Source of the DNA: Pelodictyon luteolum DSM 273
GTDB taxonomy: Bacteria; Bacteroidota; Chlorobiia; Chlorobiales; Chlorobiaceae
Direction of reading: 5' to 3'
Assembly: GCF_000012485.1 (NCBI RefSeq)
Contig: NC_007512.1
Coordinates: 1-64,000 of the forward strand
DNA: 64,000 bases
A program made the translations under genes and the position numbers. Numbering within the stretch: the first letter of the stretch is position 1; every line of letters begins with the position of its first letter. Under the pieces are notes generated by a model. That model ran no database searches. It was not told where the DNA came from and worked only from the letters and a program-made list of their open reading frames with translations. Below, one piece after another: positions 23,865 through 33,586 of this stretch.

Positions 23865-24194
23865 TCATACCGACTGGATTTCAGTTTTCAGGGCTATCTC
23901 CTCAAGAACCGCGCTGACCCGGATGCATCGCTCGATGAGGCCGCTGAACACAATAGCGCGCCCACTGTTGTGCACCTCCATGGTGAGTTGCTGGGCTTTC
24001 TGGCGGCTGCAGCGCACAGCAAGGATGATCTGGAAGATGACTTCGTCAAATGAGTGCTCCTCATCGTTGAACAGCACGACCCTGTATGCATCGCCGGTGT
24101 CGGTGCCCGGAGTTGCGGGGCTTTCAAGGGTTTCGTGTTTCGTTCCGGGATCGATGCAGGTGTACATATCTCTGGAGATGCGGAGTGGTTTCAT
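23865..24194 (-). CDS. clpS: ATP-dependent Clp protease adaptor ClpS
   Basis: Small adaptor that delivers N-degron substrates to ClpAP or ClpCP. The core [20 protein letters not shown] and the segment [23 protein letters not shown] are clear ClpS signatures, including the N-degron-binding residues N and D in FNDEEH. From the ATG at 24194 the product has 109 residues; a TTG further up (24239) and an ATG at 24167 are alternatives. It lies 55 bases after the LD-carboxypeptidase stop on the same strand and 60 bases before glyS. Confidence 0.88.
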   Translation of the reverse strand: MKPLRISRDMYTCIDPGTKHETLESPATPGTDTGDAYRVVLFNDEEHSFDEVIFQIILAVRCSRQKAQQLTMEVHNSGRAIVFSGLIERCIRVSAVLEEIALKTEIQSV

Positions 24195-24248
24195 GATGCG
24201 CTTCAGGGGTAAAATACGGCAGATGGCGCCGCGACGCAACTTCTGCGC

Positions 24249-25199
24249 TCAGGCCGTGATGACTGGCGCCGTTGCCCCTAGTGAAAATGCTCCGCTCCCG
24301 CTTACCTCCACACGACAGTGCGCCCCGACGGGCAGTGTCATAAGGTCTGCGACATGACCGTAGGAGAGCCCTGTCACCACAGGCCCGAGGTTCCTGCATC
24401 GGTCGGCATAGTAGTTGAAGATCCGAAGCAGCCGGTCCTCTTCCTCCTGCTGCACGCCTCCGTTGCTGAACTGGCCGAAGAGTATGGCGCGGCAACCCTC
24501 GAGCTGGCCGGCATTCAGGAGCTGAGCGAGCATCCTGTCGATGCGGTAGGACGCTTCGTTGACATCTTCGAGGAACAGCAGCGCGCCGTCGAGTGAAGGG
24601 AGAAAAGGCGTTCCGACCATCGAACTGAGCATGGTGAGGTTGCCGCCGATGAGGGGGCCTTCCGCTGTTCCGGGCCGAAGGACTGAAATCCTGTGAGCCG
24701 GGCAGTTCCGGATGGAGAGCGCAAAAAGGGGAGAGGTGAGCATGCCCCAGAAATGCTCTTCGGTGCAGGGGGTGGGGTCGTGCAGCTCTGTTGCGAGCAT
24801 CGGCCCTGAAAAGTTGACGAGCCCCGTTTTGGCTAGAATGGCAAGCGAAAGGGCTGTGATATCAGAATAGCCGATGAAGATCTTCGGGTGTTTCCTGATG
24901 AGTTCGTAGTCGATGGAGCCGAGGAGGCGGGACGCGCCTGCTCCGCCGCGCAGGCAGATGACGGCACGTACTGCCGGGTCCTGGAACATGGCGTGCAGGT
25001 CGTAGAGCTTTTCGCGGTCTGCGACTTCGGGATCGGTACTGATGCGGTTGAGATGTCGGGAGGGTTTGACCCTGTAGCCGTTCTTTTCAAGATAGGATAC
25101 AGCCTGCTCGATCCTCTCCGGGCGGGTGGAGTGGGATGAGGGGGAGATGAGGCCGATGGTCTCTCCCGGTGCAAGTGCATGTGGCAGGAGTTGCGTCAT
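24249..25199 (-). CDS. LD-carboxypeptidase (S66 family)
   Basis: Cleaves the L,D-peptide bond that removes the terminal D-alanine from murein tetrapeptides, for cell-wall recycling. The 316-residue product has the S66 nucleophile motif GYSDITAL with S112, the conserved VICLRGGAGASRLL upstream, and later the acidic FLEDVNEASYRIDRML and YGHVADLMTLPVG segments carrying the Glu and His of the triad. There is no signal peptide, so the protein is cytoplasmic like LdcA. It is first in a compact run with clpS, glyS, bchP and the Ycf49-like gene. Confidence 0.9.
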   Translation of the reverse strand: MTQLLPHALAPGETIGLISPSSHSTRPERIEQAVSYLEKNGYRVKPSRHLNRISTDPEVADREKLYDLHAMFQDPAVRAVICLRGGAGASRLLGSIDYELIRKHPKIFIGYSDITALSLAILAKTGLVNFSGPMLATELHDPTPCTEEHFWGMLTSPLFALSIRNCPAHRISVLRPGTAEGPLIGGNLTMLSSMVGTPFLPSLDGALLFLEDVNEASYRIDRMLAQLLNAGQLEGCRAILFGQFSNGGVQQEEEDRLLRIFNYYADRCRNLGPVVTGLSYGHVADLMTLPVGAHCRVEVSGSGAFSLGATAPVITA

Positions 25200-25205
25200 A
25201 AGTCC

Positions 25206-25242
25206 AAAAAAAAACCCGGCATTCCATTGCGTGGAGGCCGGG
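25206..25242 (-). terminator. Terminator of the atpD-atpC unit
   Basis: On the minus strand CCCGGC (25242-25237) pairs with GCCGGG (25220-25215) and is followed by an uninterrupted run of nine T (complement of 25206-25214). A textbook intrinsic terminator 24 bases after the atpC stop. Confidence 0.88.
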
Positions 25243-25265
25243 CTTATCGATTCAATGACATGGAA

Positions 25266-25532
25266 TCAGGAAACGCTTTCGGTCAAAAGGATCGCCTTGT
25301 TTGCGCTGACTTCAAAAAAACCGTCAGAAATTGTGAAGGTCTTTTCGGTTTTGTCTGCGAGTGAAAGCCTGACCTTTCCGCCTTTGAGGGCGGAAAGGAG
25401 GGGGGCATGATTCTTCATGACCTGGAAAAGTCCGTCCTGTCCCGGTGCGATGACGCTCACCACCTCTCCGGAGAAGTGAAGCTTCTGGGGAGTGACGATG
25501 TCTACATCAAAACCTTTGTCGGATTTTGCCAT
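25266..25532 (-). CDS. atpC: ATP synthase F1 epsilon subunit (short form)
   Basis: Part of the central stalk of F1F0-ATP synthase. The ATG at 25532 gives 88 residues ([25 protein letters not shown] start). This is only the N-terminal beta-sandwich domain: the C-terminal helical hairpin that inhibits ATP hydrolysis in most bacteria, which brings them to about 130-140 residues, is absent. A short epsilon is known in green sulfur bacteria. It follows atpD by 13 bases, forming the separate two-gene atpDC unit of Chlorobi; the other subunits lie outside the window. Confidence 0.93.
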   Translation of the reverse strand: MAKSDKGFDVDIVTPQKLHFSGEVVSVIAPGQDGLFQVMKNHAPLLSALKGGKVRLSLADKTEKTFTISDGFFEVSANKAILLTESVS

Positions 25533-25545
25533 GGTGCGCTCTTGA

Positions 25546-27078
<1,533 letters not shown>

Positions 27079-27263
27079 CTATAGCATTCGTCTGATTCCC
27101 TGAAAAAATCAAGCCCAAATATAATTTTTTTGTCAAAGATTCGCAAAGATTAATAAGGGGCGCTTTGGGGGTGTTTAAAAAAAGGAGAATTCCTATATTT
27201 AGAAAGATGCAGACCCGCACTTTTTTTCTTGGAACCCCGCCCCCGGAACCGTATATGTAGATT

Positions 27264-27791
27264 ATGAAGATGATTCGACGCACTGTTTTCCTGCTCACCG
27301 CTGCACTTTTGCTGGTCGTCCGACCCGCAGCAACACTTTCTGCCGAGCCTTCCACCGCTCAAGGCGTCAAGGCGCCCGTGTTTTCCGGCATCACCCTTGA
27401 GGGCAAGCGCATCAGTTCGGCATCTCTCGCCGGGAAGCCCTACATCGTCAACTTTTTTGCATCCTGGTGTCCGCCATGCCGGCATGAAATCCCCGACATG
27501 GTCGCACTCCAGAAGGTCTATGGTCCCAAAGGTTTCACCTTCATCGGTGTTGCGGTCAGCGACAGCGAACCGGCCATCCGGGCGTTTGTCTCTAAAGCAG
27601 GAATAACCTATCCCGTCATGATGGGTGACGAGAAGATAGTAGGAGCGTTCAGCGGCCAGGTACGCGGGGGAATGCGTTCCATTCCGACCTCCTTCGTCAT
27701 CAACTCCTCGGGTCGCATCACGGAGGTCATCACAGGCGCCAGGAGCCGGGACGAGTTTGAGAAGAAGATTCTTCAGTCTTTCAAAAAGTGA
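27264..27791 (+). CDS. TlpA-like periplasmic thiol-disulfide oxidoreductase
   Basis: Thioredoxin-fold protein of the TlpA/ResA type, 175 residues. It has an N-terminal signal peptide or anchor (MKMIRRTVFLLTAALLLVV), a redox centre WCPPC at residues 68-72, and the cis-proline region SIPTSFVI. Proteins of this type keep thiols reduced in the periplasm, often for cytochrome c maturation; here several c-type cytochromes and sulfur proteins could be clients (inference). No close ribosome binding site is seen at 27264; an ATG two codons later is an alternative. Confidence 0.87.
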   Translation: MKMIRRTVFLLTAALLLVVRPAATLSAEPSTAQGVKAPVFSGITLEGKRISSASLAGKPYIVNFFASWCPPCRHEIPDMVALQKVYGPKGFTFIGVAVSDSEPAIRAFVSKAGITYPVMMGDEKIVGAFSGQVRGGMRSIPTSFVINSSGRITEVITGARSRDEFEKKILQSFKK

Positions 27792-27875
27792 AGCAGGGGG
27801 CCATGCATCCCGGGATATTACATCAGGTGCAATCCTGCGGGCGGTCACCTGCCCAATAAACAGTTTTCTCCGCAT

Positions 27876-27910
27876 CCGCAGCCGCTGTTGAAGGCTGCGG
27901 TTGCTTTTTT
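27876..27910 (+). terminator. Terminator after tlpA-like gene
   Basis: CCGCAGCC (27876-27883) pairs with GGCTGCGG (27893-27900), followed by TTGCTTTTTT. It ends 31 bases before the pckG start. Confidence 0.75.
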
Positions 27911-27940
27911 TAACCGGCAGTCAAACGCAAACGAACAATC

Positions 27941-29806
27941 ATGAGCGCAACGCAGATCAATGCCCCGGATTTTGTGACCAACAAGAAACTGCTCCAGTGG
28001 GTGCAGGAAACCGCGGACATGTGCTGTCCTGACAACGTCTACTGGTGCGATGGATCACAGGAGGAGTATGACTCCCTCTGCCAGCAGATGGTTGAGAGCG
28101 GCACTTTCATCAAGCTTTCCGAAGAAAAACGACCGAACAGCTATCTCTGCCGTTCCGATCCGAGCGACGTGGCAAGGGTCGAGGACCGCACTTACATCTG
28201 CAGCATCCGTCGTCAGGATGCCGGCCCGACCAACAACTGGGTTGCCCCGAAAGAGATGAAGGAGACCCTCCGCGGCCTCTATACCGGCTGCATGAAGGGC
28301 CGTACGATGTATGTCATTCCGTTCAGCATGGGTCCGCTCGGTTCCCACATCGCCCATATCGGCGTCGAAATCACCGATTCTCCCTATGTTGTAACCAACA
28401 TGCGCATCATGACCCGCATGGGCCGCAAGGTGCTTGATCTCATCGGATCGGACAGCGAGTTCGTGCCCTGCCTCCACTCCGTCGGCGCTCCGCTTGAGCC
28501 CGGACAGGCCGATGTTCCGTGGCCCTGCAGCGACACCAAGTACATCGTCCACTTCCCCGAGGAACGTGCCATCATGTCCTTCGGCAGCGGCTACGGCGGC
28601 AACGCCCTGCTCGGCAAGAAGTGCTTTGCGCTCCGCATCGCTTCAAGCATGGCCCGCGACGAAGGGTGGCTCGCAGAGCATATGCTCATTCTCGGTGTCG
28701 AGTCTCCTGAAGGAGAGAAGACCTATGTCGGTGCGGCTTTCCCGAGCGCCTGCGGAAAGACCAACTTCGCCATGCTCATTCCGCCGCAAGCCTACGATGG
28801 CTGGAAAGTGACCACCATCGGCGATGATATCGCATGGATCAAGCCCGGTGAAGACGGACGCCTGCACGCCATCAACCCCGAGTACGGATTCTTCGGCGTT
28901 GCTCCCGGTACCTCCATGAAGTCGAACCCGAACGCCATGGCTTCACTCAGCCGTGACACCATTTTCACCAACGTAGCCATGACGCTCGACGGCGATATCT
29001 GGTGGGAAGATATGACTGATGAGCCGCCGGCTGAACTCATTGACTGGCAGGGTAAACCGTGGACCCCGGGTTGCGGCAGGCCGTCCTCGCACCCGAACGC
29101 CCGCTTCACCTCCATGGCAAGCAACTGCCCCTCGATCGATCCCGACTGGGAGAACCCGAAGGGCGTGCCGATCAGTGCATTCATCTTTGGCGGACGCCGC
29201 CGCGATACCGTGCCGCTCGTCTACCAGTCTGCAAACTGGAACTTCGGCGTCTACCTTGCAGCAACCATGGGTTCCGAAATGACCGCCGCCGCCGCCGGAA
29301 CCATCGGCCAGGTCCGCCGCGATCCCTTCGCCATGCTTCCGTTCTGCGGTTACCATATGGGCGACTACTTCAACCATTGGCTCCATGTCGGCCGCACCAT
29401 CCAGGATCCGCCGCGCATCTTCGGTGTCAACTGGTTCCGCAAGGACGAGAACGGCAAGTTCCTCTGGCCGGGATTCGGTGAGAACATGCGTGTCTTGCAG
29501 TGGATCGTCGGTCGCGTCCGCGGACGTGCTACAGCGGTGGAAAGCCCGCTTGGCTGGATGCCGAAGTACGACGCCCTCAACTGGTCCGGGCTGGACGCCA
29601 TGACCCCGGAGAAGTTCTCCAAGTTGATGGAGGTCGACAGCGAGGCCTGGAAGAAAGAGCTGCTCTCGCATGAGGAGCTGTTCGAGAAGATCTACGATCG
29701 CCTTCCGAAGGAGTTCCCGCACATCCGCGAGCTCATGCTCTCGACGCTCTGGCTCTCCCCGGCACATTGGGCGATGGCTCCTGAGCGCTTTTCGGGCGAA
29801 AACTGA
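27941..29806 (+). CDS. pckG: Phosphoenolpyruvate carboxykinase (GTP)
   Basis: Interconverts oxaloacetate and phosphoenolpyruvate with GTP/GDP. The 621-residue length and the P-loop [12 protein letters not shown] near residue 267 mark the GTP-dependent class. Further family segments: [22 protein letters not shown] and GDDIAWI in the metal site region, and the C-terminal [15 protein letters not shown]. In an autotroph with the reverse TCA cycle it links oxaloacetate to sugar synthesis or refills C4 acids. It stands between two terminators, so it is probably monocistronic. Confidence 0.96.
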   Translation: MSATQINAPDFVTNKKLLQWVQETADMCCPDNVYWCDGSQEEYDSLCQQMVESGTFIKLSEEKRPNSYLCRSDPSDVARVEDRTYICSIRRQDAGPTNNWVAPKEMKETLRGLYTGCMKGRTMYVIPFSMGPLGSHIAHIGVEITDSPYVVTNMRIMTRMGRKVLDLIGSDSEFVPCLHSVGAPLEPGQADVPWPCSDTKYIVHFPEERAIMSFGSGYGGNALLGKKCFALRIASSMARDEGWLAEHMLILGVESPEGEKTYVGAAFPSACGKTNFAMLIPPQAYDGWKVTTIGDDIAWIKPGEDGRLHAINPEYGFFGVAPGTSMKSNPNAMASLSRDTIFTNVAMTLDGDIWWEDMTDEPPAELIDWQGKPWTPGCGRPSSHPNARFTSMASNCPSIDPDWENPKGVPISAFIFGGRRRDTVPLVYQSANWNFGVYLAATMGSEMTAAAAGTIGQVRRDPFAMLPFCGYHMGDYFNHWLHVGRTIQDPPRIFGVNWFRKDENGKFLWPGFGENMRVLQWIVGRVRGRATAVESPLGWMPKYDALNWSGLDAMTPEKFSKLMEVDSEAWKKELLSHEELFEKIYDRLPKEFPHIRELMLSTLWLSPAHWAMAPERFSGEN

Positions 29807-29825
29807 TAAGCCTATGCTTTTCCTT

Positions 29826-29868
29826 CAGCCGGTGCAGGGGATTCGTCCCCGCACCGGCTGTTTTTTTT
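29826..29868 (+). terminator. Strong terminator after pckG
   Basis: CAGCCGGTGC (29826-29835) pairs with GCACCGGCTG (29851-29860); the inner GGGG (29837-29840) and CCCC (29847-29850) extend the stem, and eight T follow (29861-29868). It separates pckG from the sulfur island. Confidence 0.92.
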
Positions 29869-29877
29869 GTGCTTGGA

Positions 29878-29893
29878 ATTAACGATTGTTAAT
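29878..29893. promoter_or_regulatory. Palindrome ATTAAC-N4-GTTAAT upstream of the FadL-like gene
   Basis: A perfect 6-4-6 inverted repeat, ATTAAC (29878-29883) and GTTAAT (29888-29893), 14 bases before operator copy A. The half-site resembles the arm of the 20-bp motif. It could be a second binding site for the same or another regulator. Confidence 0.4.
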
Positions 29894-29906
29894 ATTATAT
29901 ATCACC

Positions 29907-29926
29907 ATATCGCTATATCGTTAAAA
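29907..29926. promoter_or_regulatory. Candidate sulfur-island operator, copy A
   Basis: Matches the best copy (41025-41044) at 15 of 20 positions and is the weakest of the five; the core CTATAT and GTTA are kept. It lies 34 bases upstream of the FadL-like start codon, in the expected promoter or leader position. Confidence 0.5.
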
Positions 29927-29960
29927 GAGCAACCACAATCACAACCACAACCAGAGCATT

Positions 29961-31346
29961 ATGTTCAGAAAATCATTTGCAGGTGCGGCCATCGCGCTTT
30001 CAGTCTGCTGTACCTCGACGGCGATGGCAACCAACGGCATGAACCTCGAAGGGTACGGCGCCAAATCACACGCCATGGGCGGTGCCGGCATGGCGTTTGA
30101 TACCGGTAACTCAGCAGTCATGAACAACCCGGCAACGCTGGGCTACATGAAAGATGGCGTCAGCGAGATCGGTATTGGTATCAGGGGCCTGCACCCGAAT
30201 GTAGACCTTAATTATAGCGGGATGACAGATGAGTCCGGAGCAACAGGATTTTACATGCCGTCGCTCTCGTATATGCAAAAAGATGGAAATATCACCTGGG
30301 GTGCTGCTGTGCTCAGTCAGGGTGGAATGGGTACCGACTATGGGAACGATTCGCCGCTCTATCAAGGTGGATATAGTGACGCTAGTGACGCTAATGATCC
30401 AATCCTTCTAAGCGGTAAGGATATCCGCTCTGAAGTCGGCGTTGGCCGTGTCATGTTCCCGATTGCCTACAACCTGACCGAAAACACCACCATCGGCGTA
30501 TCGGCCGACTTCGTCTGGGCCAGCATGGATCTGCAGATGGATATGGACGGTATGCACTTCGGAATGATGGAGACCGGCGGCTCAATGCTCCCGACGGTGA
30601 CTGAAGGGACACTCAACTACGTCCGATACGACTTCTCTAATGGAACTCCGTTCATCGGCAGTGCGGTCGGCTACGGTACGGGCTTCAAGCTCGGATTCAC
30701 CCATAAGCTCAGCAAGCTGCTCACCATCGGCGGAACATACCACTCGCAGACGATGATGTCTGATCTGGAGTCGAGCAATGCAAAGCTTACAGTCGTCAAT
30801 ACCGTCGACAATACCGCTAGAACGCAGGAGGTGTCTGGAAAAATAAAGGTCAATGACTTCGAGTGGCCGGCAACCTTCGCTGCAGGCGTTGCCCTCCACC
30901 CCACAAACCGCCTGATGATTGCCGGCGACATAAAGTACGTCGACTGGTCGAGCGTGATGGATAAATTCTCCACCACCTTTGTTGCCGACAACACCACGGC
31001 AAACGGCGCCTATGCAGGCAAGACCCTTGACATGAGCATGAAACAGGACTGGCGCGACCAGACCGTCTACTCAATTGGCGTGGAATATAAGGCCACTAAG
31101 AGGCTCGCACTTCGCGGAGGAGCCAGTTTGTCTACCAACCCGGTGCCTGATGCCTACCTCAACCCCATGTTCCCCGCCATCACCAAGGATCATTATACCT
31201 GCGGTTTCGGTTACCGCGTGACTGACGATACCAAGGTCGGGGCAGCATTCAGCTATGCTCCCAAGGTCACTGAAACGAACGGCGAGGGTATGGTCATCTC
31301 CCACAGCCAGGCGAACTGGTCCTTCAACCTCGTCCATAATCTTTGA
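29961..31346 (+). CDS. OmpP1/FadL/TodX-family outer membrane transporter
   Basis: A 461-residue outer membrane beta-barrel with a signal peptide (MFRKSFAGAAIALSVCCTSTAMA) and the FadL-type N-terminal hatch, NGMNLEGYGAKSHAMGGAGMAFDTGNSAVMNNPATL. It ends in an amphipathic strand ANWSFNLVHNL. FadL channels carry hydrophobic compounds across the outer membrane. It stands at the edge of the dsr island and shares the island's putative operator, so uptake or export of a hydrophobic sulfur species is an attractive inference, but fatty acids or other lipophilic molecules are equally possible. Confidence 0.85.
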   Translation: MFRKSFAGAAIALSVCCTSTAMATNGMNLEGYGAKSHAMGGAGMAFDTGNSAVMNNPATLGYMKDGVSEIGIGIRGLHPNVDLNYSGMTDESGATGFYMPSLSYMQKDGNITWGAAVLSQGGMGTDYGNDSPLYQGGYSDASDANDPILLSGKDIRSEVGVGRVMFPIAYNLTENTTIGVSADFVWASMDLQMDMDGMHFGMMETGGSMLPTVTEGTLNYVRYDFSNGTPFIGSAVGYGTGFKLGFTHKLSKLLTIGGTYHSQTMMSDLESSNAKLTVVNTVDNTARTQEVSGKIKVNDFEWPATFAAGVALHPTNRLMIAGDIKYVDWSSVMDKFSTTFVADNTTANGAYAGKTLDMSMKQDWRDQTVYSIGVEYKATKRLALRGGASLSTNPVPDAYLNPMFPAITKDHYTCGFGYRVTDDTKVGAAFSYAPKVTETNGEGMVISHSQANWSFNLVHNL

Positions 31347-31397
31347 TTGAGTGCGGGCAGGATTGATATCCTTGGATCAGCTGAGGATCTGAATGCA

Positions 31398-31421
31398 GAA
31401 GGGCGCCCTATGGCGCCCTTC
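31398..31421. terminator. Hairpin between FadL-like and dodecin genes
   Basis: GAAGGGCGCC (31398-31407) and GGCGCCCTTC (31412-31421) with a CTAT loop form a perfect ten-base stem between two convergent genes. There is no T tract on either side, so it may act as an mRNA 3' end stabiliser rather than as an intrinsic terminator. Confidence 0.5.
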
Positions 31422-31449
31422 ATGCGTAATGGATGAACGGTTCAGGTGC

Positions 31450-31656
31450 TCAGTCGAGGGTGAAGCCGATCTTGCAGGTCACCTGGAAGTACGCGACCTT
31501 CTGGTCTTCGACATGGCAGCGGGTCTCCAGGACTTCCACCCAGCGGATGTTGCGGACTGATTCAGCGGCCTTGGCCACTGCGTTGTTGATGGCTTCCTCG
31601 ATGCTGGTGGCGGAGGATCCTACGATCTCAATTTTCTTATAGACGTGTGCGCTCAT
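31450..31656 (-). CDS. Dodecin (flavin-binding)
   Basis: A 68-residue protein starting MSAHVYKKIEIVGSSATSIE, with the helix AINNAVAKAAESVRNIRWVEV and the strands CHVEDQKVAYFQVTCKIGF. This is the compact beta-alpha-beta-beta fold of dodecins, which form hollow dodecamers storing flavin (FMN, riboflavin). The key flavin-stacking Trp is the W in IRWVEV. The ATG at 31656 fits family N-termini; upstream codons have no support. It is transcribed towards the FadL-like gene. Confidence 0.88.
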   Translation of the reverse strand: MSAHVYKKIEIVGSSATSIEEAINNAVAKAAESVRNIRWVEVLETRCHVEDQKVAYFQVTCKIGFTLD

Positions 31657-31995
31657 TGGTGCAAGGGATTTGATTGATTGAAAAAAGTCGTGGTTGCGGG
31701 ATGGGCATGATGCCCGGCCAGCCCGCATATTAGCAAAACGGGAGTAATGTTCAAAAAATGAACCCCGCCAATCCTCATTTCCGAAGGGGACGCTGCCGGG
31801 TGCGGGCGAATCTTGAGAAAAAGTACGCCTTTCCTCCGAATATTCTTTGGAGAATGGCTCTCTTATGTTATTATATATCTATTCGGTTATATAGTGATAC
31901 GACGAAGAGGTTGATCTCCCGTGTTCCGTCTTTGCCGGGCGCATGCCTGAGGCAAGGGCGCATGGCCCTTCATAATACTTAGAACAAACCAGTTC
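31657..31995. other. Divergent intergenic region, dodecin / polysulfide-reductase-like operon
   Basis: About 340 bases with no convincing gene; a short open frame on the plus strand runs through the operator and lacks a ribosome binding site. It holds operator copy B at 31873-31892 and should hold the promoters of both flanking units. Confidence 0.5.
31873..31892. promoter_or_regulatory. Candidate sulfur-island operator, copy B
   Basis: ATATATCTATTCGGTTATAT, 17 of 20 matches to the best copy, with arms ATATATC and GTTATAT (six of seven pairs). It lies 103 bases upstream of the polysulfide-reductase-like operon. Confidence 0.65.
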
Positions 31996-33567
31996 ATGAA
32001 TTACGGTTTTGTCATTGACGCCCGCAAGTGCATCGGATGCCATGCATGCTCCGTTGCCTGCAAATCAGAAAACCAGGTTCCGCTAGGCGTGAACAGGACC
32101 TGGGTGAAGTATGTGGAGAAGGGGACCTTCCCTGATACCCGCCGCTACTTTACCGTGCTGCGCTGCAACCACTGCGAGGAACCCCCCTGCGTGGATATCT
32201 GCCCTGTCGAAGCACTGCATAAGCGGCCTGACGGGATTGTGGATTTCGACTCCCGCCGCTGCATCGGCTGCAAGGCCTGTGCTCAGGCATGCCCCTACAA
32301 CTCCGTGTACATCGATCCCGAGACTCAGACCACGGCCAAGTGCAGCTACTGCTCGCACAGGGTCGAGATTGGCCTGAAGCCCGCCTGTACTGTGATCTGC
32401 CCTCAGCAGGCGATCATTTCGGGAGATCTTGATGACCCTCAGAGTGAAATCTCCAAACTGGTGGCAAACGAGCGCACTGTTGTCCGCAAGCCGGAAAAAG
32501 GGACAGGCCCGAATGTCTTCTACATCAACGGCGACGGCGCTTCGCTTGATCCGTTCCAGGCACCCGAAGAGGACGCCTATATGTGGAGCGCCCAGTCGCG
32601 CGGCGTCGGCCACTTCGCCAAGCATGCGGTGCACGGTGAAGGCCACGGTGTTCCCGATCGGTCTGCAGTCGGTTCGCACGGCGCGAAACCGAAAGCCGGA
32701 GCTCCCCGCAGGGTATACGATGCTCCCTCAAAGGGCTCCGTCTGGGGCTGGGAGGTTCCTGCATATGTATGGTCGAAGGCCGTGTCTGCAGGTGCATTCC
32801 TTCTTCTTTTTGCCTTCGCTCTCATGCCGGACGCTGCGCTTTCTCCCGCCATGCAGTGGGGGCTCTGGGCGATCTCGCTAGTGTTCCTCGCCCTGACCGG
32901 CGCCTTCCTCGTGAAGGATCTCGACCGTCCTGACCGCTTTACCTCGGTCATGCTCCGCCCTCAGTTCGGTTCGTGGCTCGTCCGGGGCGGCCTCACCATC
33001 ACCGGCTACGGAGCATTCCTCGCCCTCTGGGGAGCCGGCACCTGGCTTGCGCTTCCGATGCTTGCTTCTGCTGGTCTCTGGGGCGGTGCCGCCATGGCGC
33101 TGCTGACTGCGGTATATACTGCATTCCTCTTTGGATCTGCCAAGGGCCGCGACTTCTGGCAGAGCCCGATGCTGTCGTTGCACATGCTCCTGAACTCGGT
33201 GATTGCCGGAGGCGCAGCCATGGCGCTTCTCTCTCTCTTCACCGGGATCGATGAGGGTGCTGCCGGGCAGCTCAGAATGGTGCTCACCGGCGCCTTCGTT
33301 CTTCATCTCCTCGTTATGGCAACGGAGCTTTACGGCCGCCACCCGTCCGTCGGTGCCGAACGTGCCGCCGAGGCGATCAGGAGCGGAAGCCTGAAGAACG
33401 ATTTCTGGTTCGGAAGTGTCCTGTTGGGCAACCTGCTGCCTCTTCTCGCAGTCCTTGTGCCGACCGGCTCACTGACCCTCGCCGTGGCTTCCATCTTCGC
33501 CCTCGCCGGCGTTTTCTACACCGAAAAAGTATGGGTCAAGGCCCCGCAGACAATCTCATTAAGTTAA
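31996..33567 (+). CDS. Fused FeS/NrfD-type membrane subunit of a polysulfide-reductase-like complex
   Basis: A 523-residue fusion of the electron-transfer (PsrB-like) and membrane (PsrC/NrfD-like) subunits. Residues 1-180 hold sixteen cysteines in four ferredoxin-type groups (starting C12, C15, C18, C22; then CNHC, CIGCKACAQAC, CSYC and the closing CTVIC), enough for four 4Fe-4S clusters. A linker rich in Gly, His and Pro leads to about eight membrane helices (residues about 255-520). There is no signal peptide, so the FeS domain faces the cytoplasm. It would pass electrons between the molybdopterin subunit encoded next and the quinone pool. The start follows operator copy B. Confidence 0.85.
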   Translation: MNYGFVIDARKCIGCHACSVACKSENQVPLGVNRTWVKYVEKGTFPDTRRYFTVLRCNHCEEPPCVDICPVEALHKRPDGIVDFDSRRCIGCKACAQACPYNSVYIDPETQTTAKCSYCSHRVEIGLKPACTVICPQQAIISGDLDDPQSEISKLVANERTVVRKPEKGTGPNVFYINGDGASLDPFQAPEEDAYMWSAQSRGVGHFAKHAVHGEGHGVPDRSAVGSHGAKPKAGAPRRVYDAPSKGSVWGWEVPAYVWSKAVSAGAFLLLFAFALMPDAALSPAMQWGLWAISLVFLALTGAFLVKDLDRPDRFTSVMLRPQFGSWLVRGGLTITGYGAFLALWGAGTWLALPMLASAGLWGGAAMALLTAVYTAFLFGSAKGRDFWQSPMLSLHMLLNSVIAGGAAMALLSLFTGIDEGAAGQLRMVLTGAFVLHLLVMATELYGRHPSVGAERAAEAIRSGSLKNDFWFGSVLLGNLLPLLAVLVPTGSLTLAVASIFALAGVFYTEKVWVKAPQTISLS

Positions 33568-33586
33568 CCCCGGAGCAGCGACAAGC

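Noticed and set aside
22443-24053. Long plus-strand open frame (536 codons) opposite glyS
   Set aside because: It lies entirely antisense to a well-conserved synthetase gene; composition and lack of any family motif show it is a by-product of codon bias in GC-rich DNA.
27150-27875. Minus-strand open frame of 241 codons opposite the TlpA-like gene
   Set aside because: The plus strand encodes a clear thioredoxin-fold protein with WCPPC; the opposite frame has no family features.
31758-31982. Short plus-strand open frame in the gap before the polysulfide-reductase-like operon
   Set aside because: It runs through the candidate operator, lacks a ribosome binding site and resembles no protein; more likely untranslated leader.
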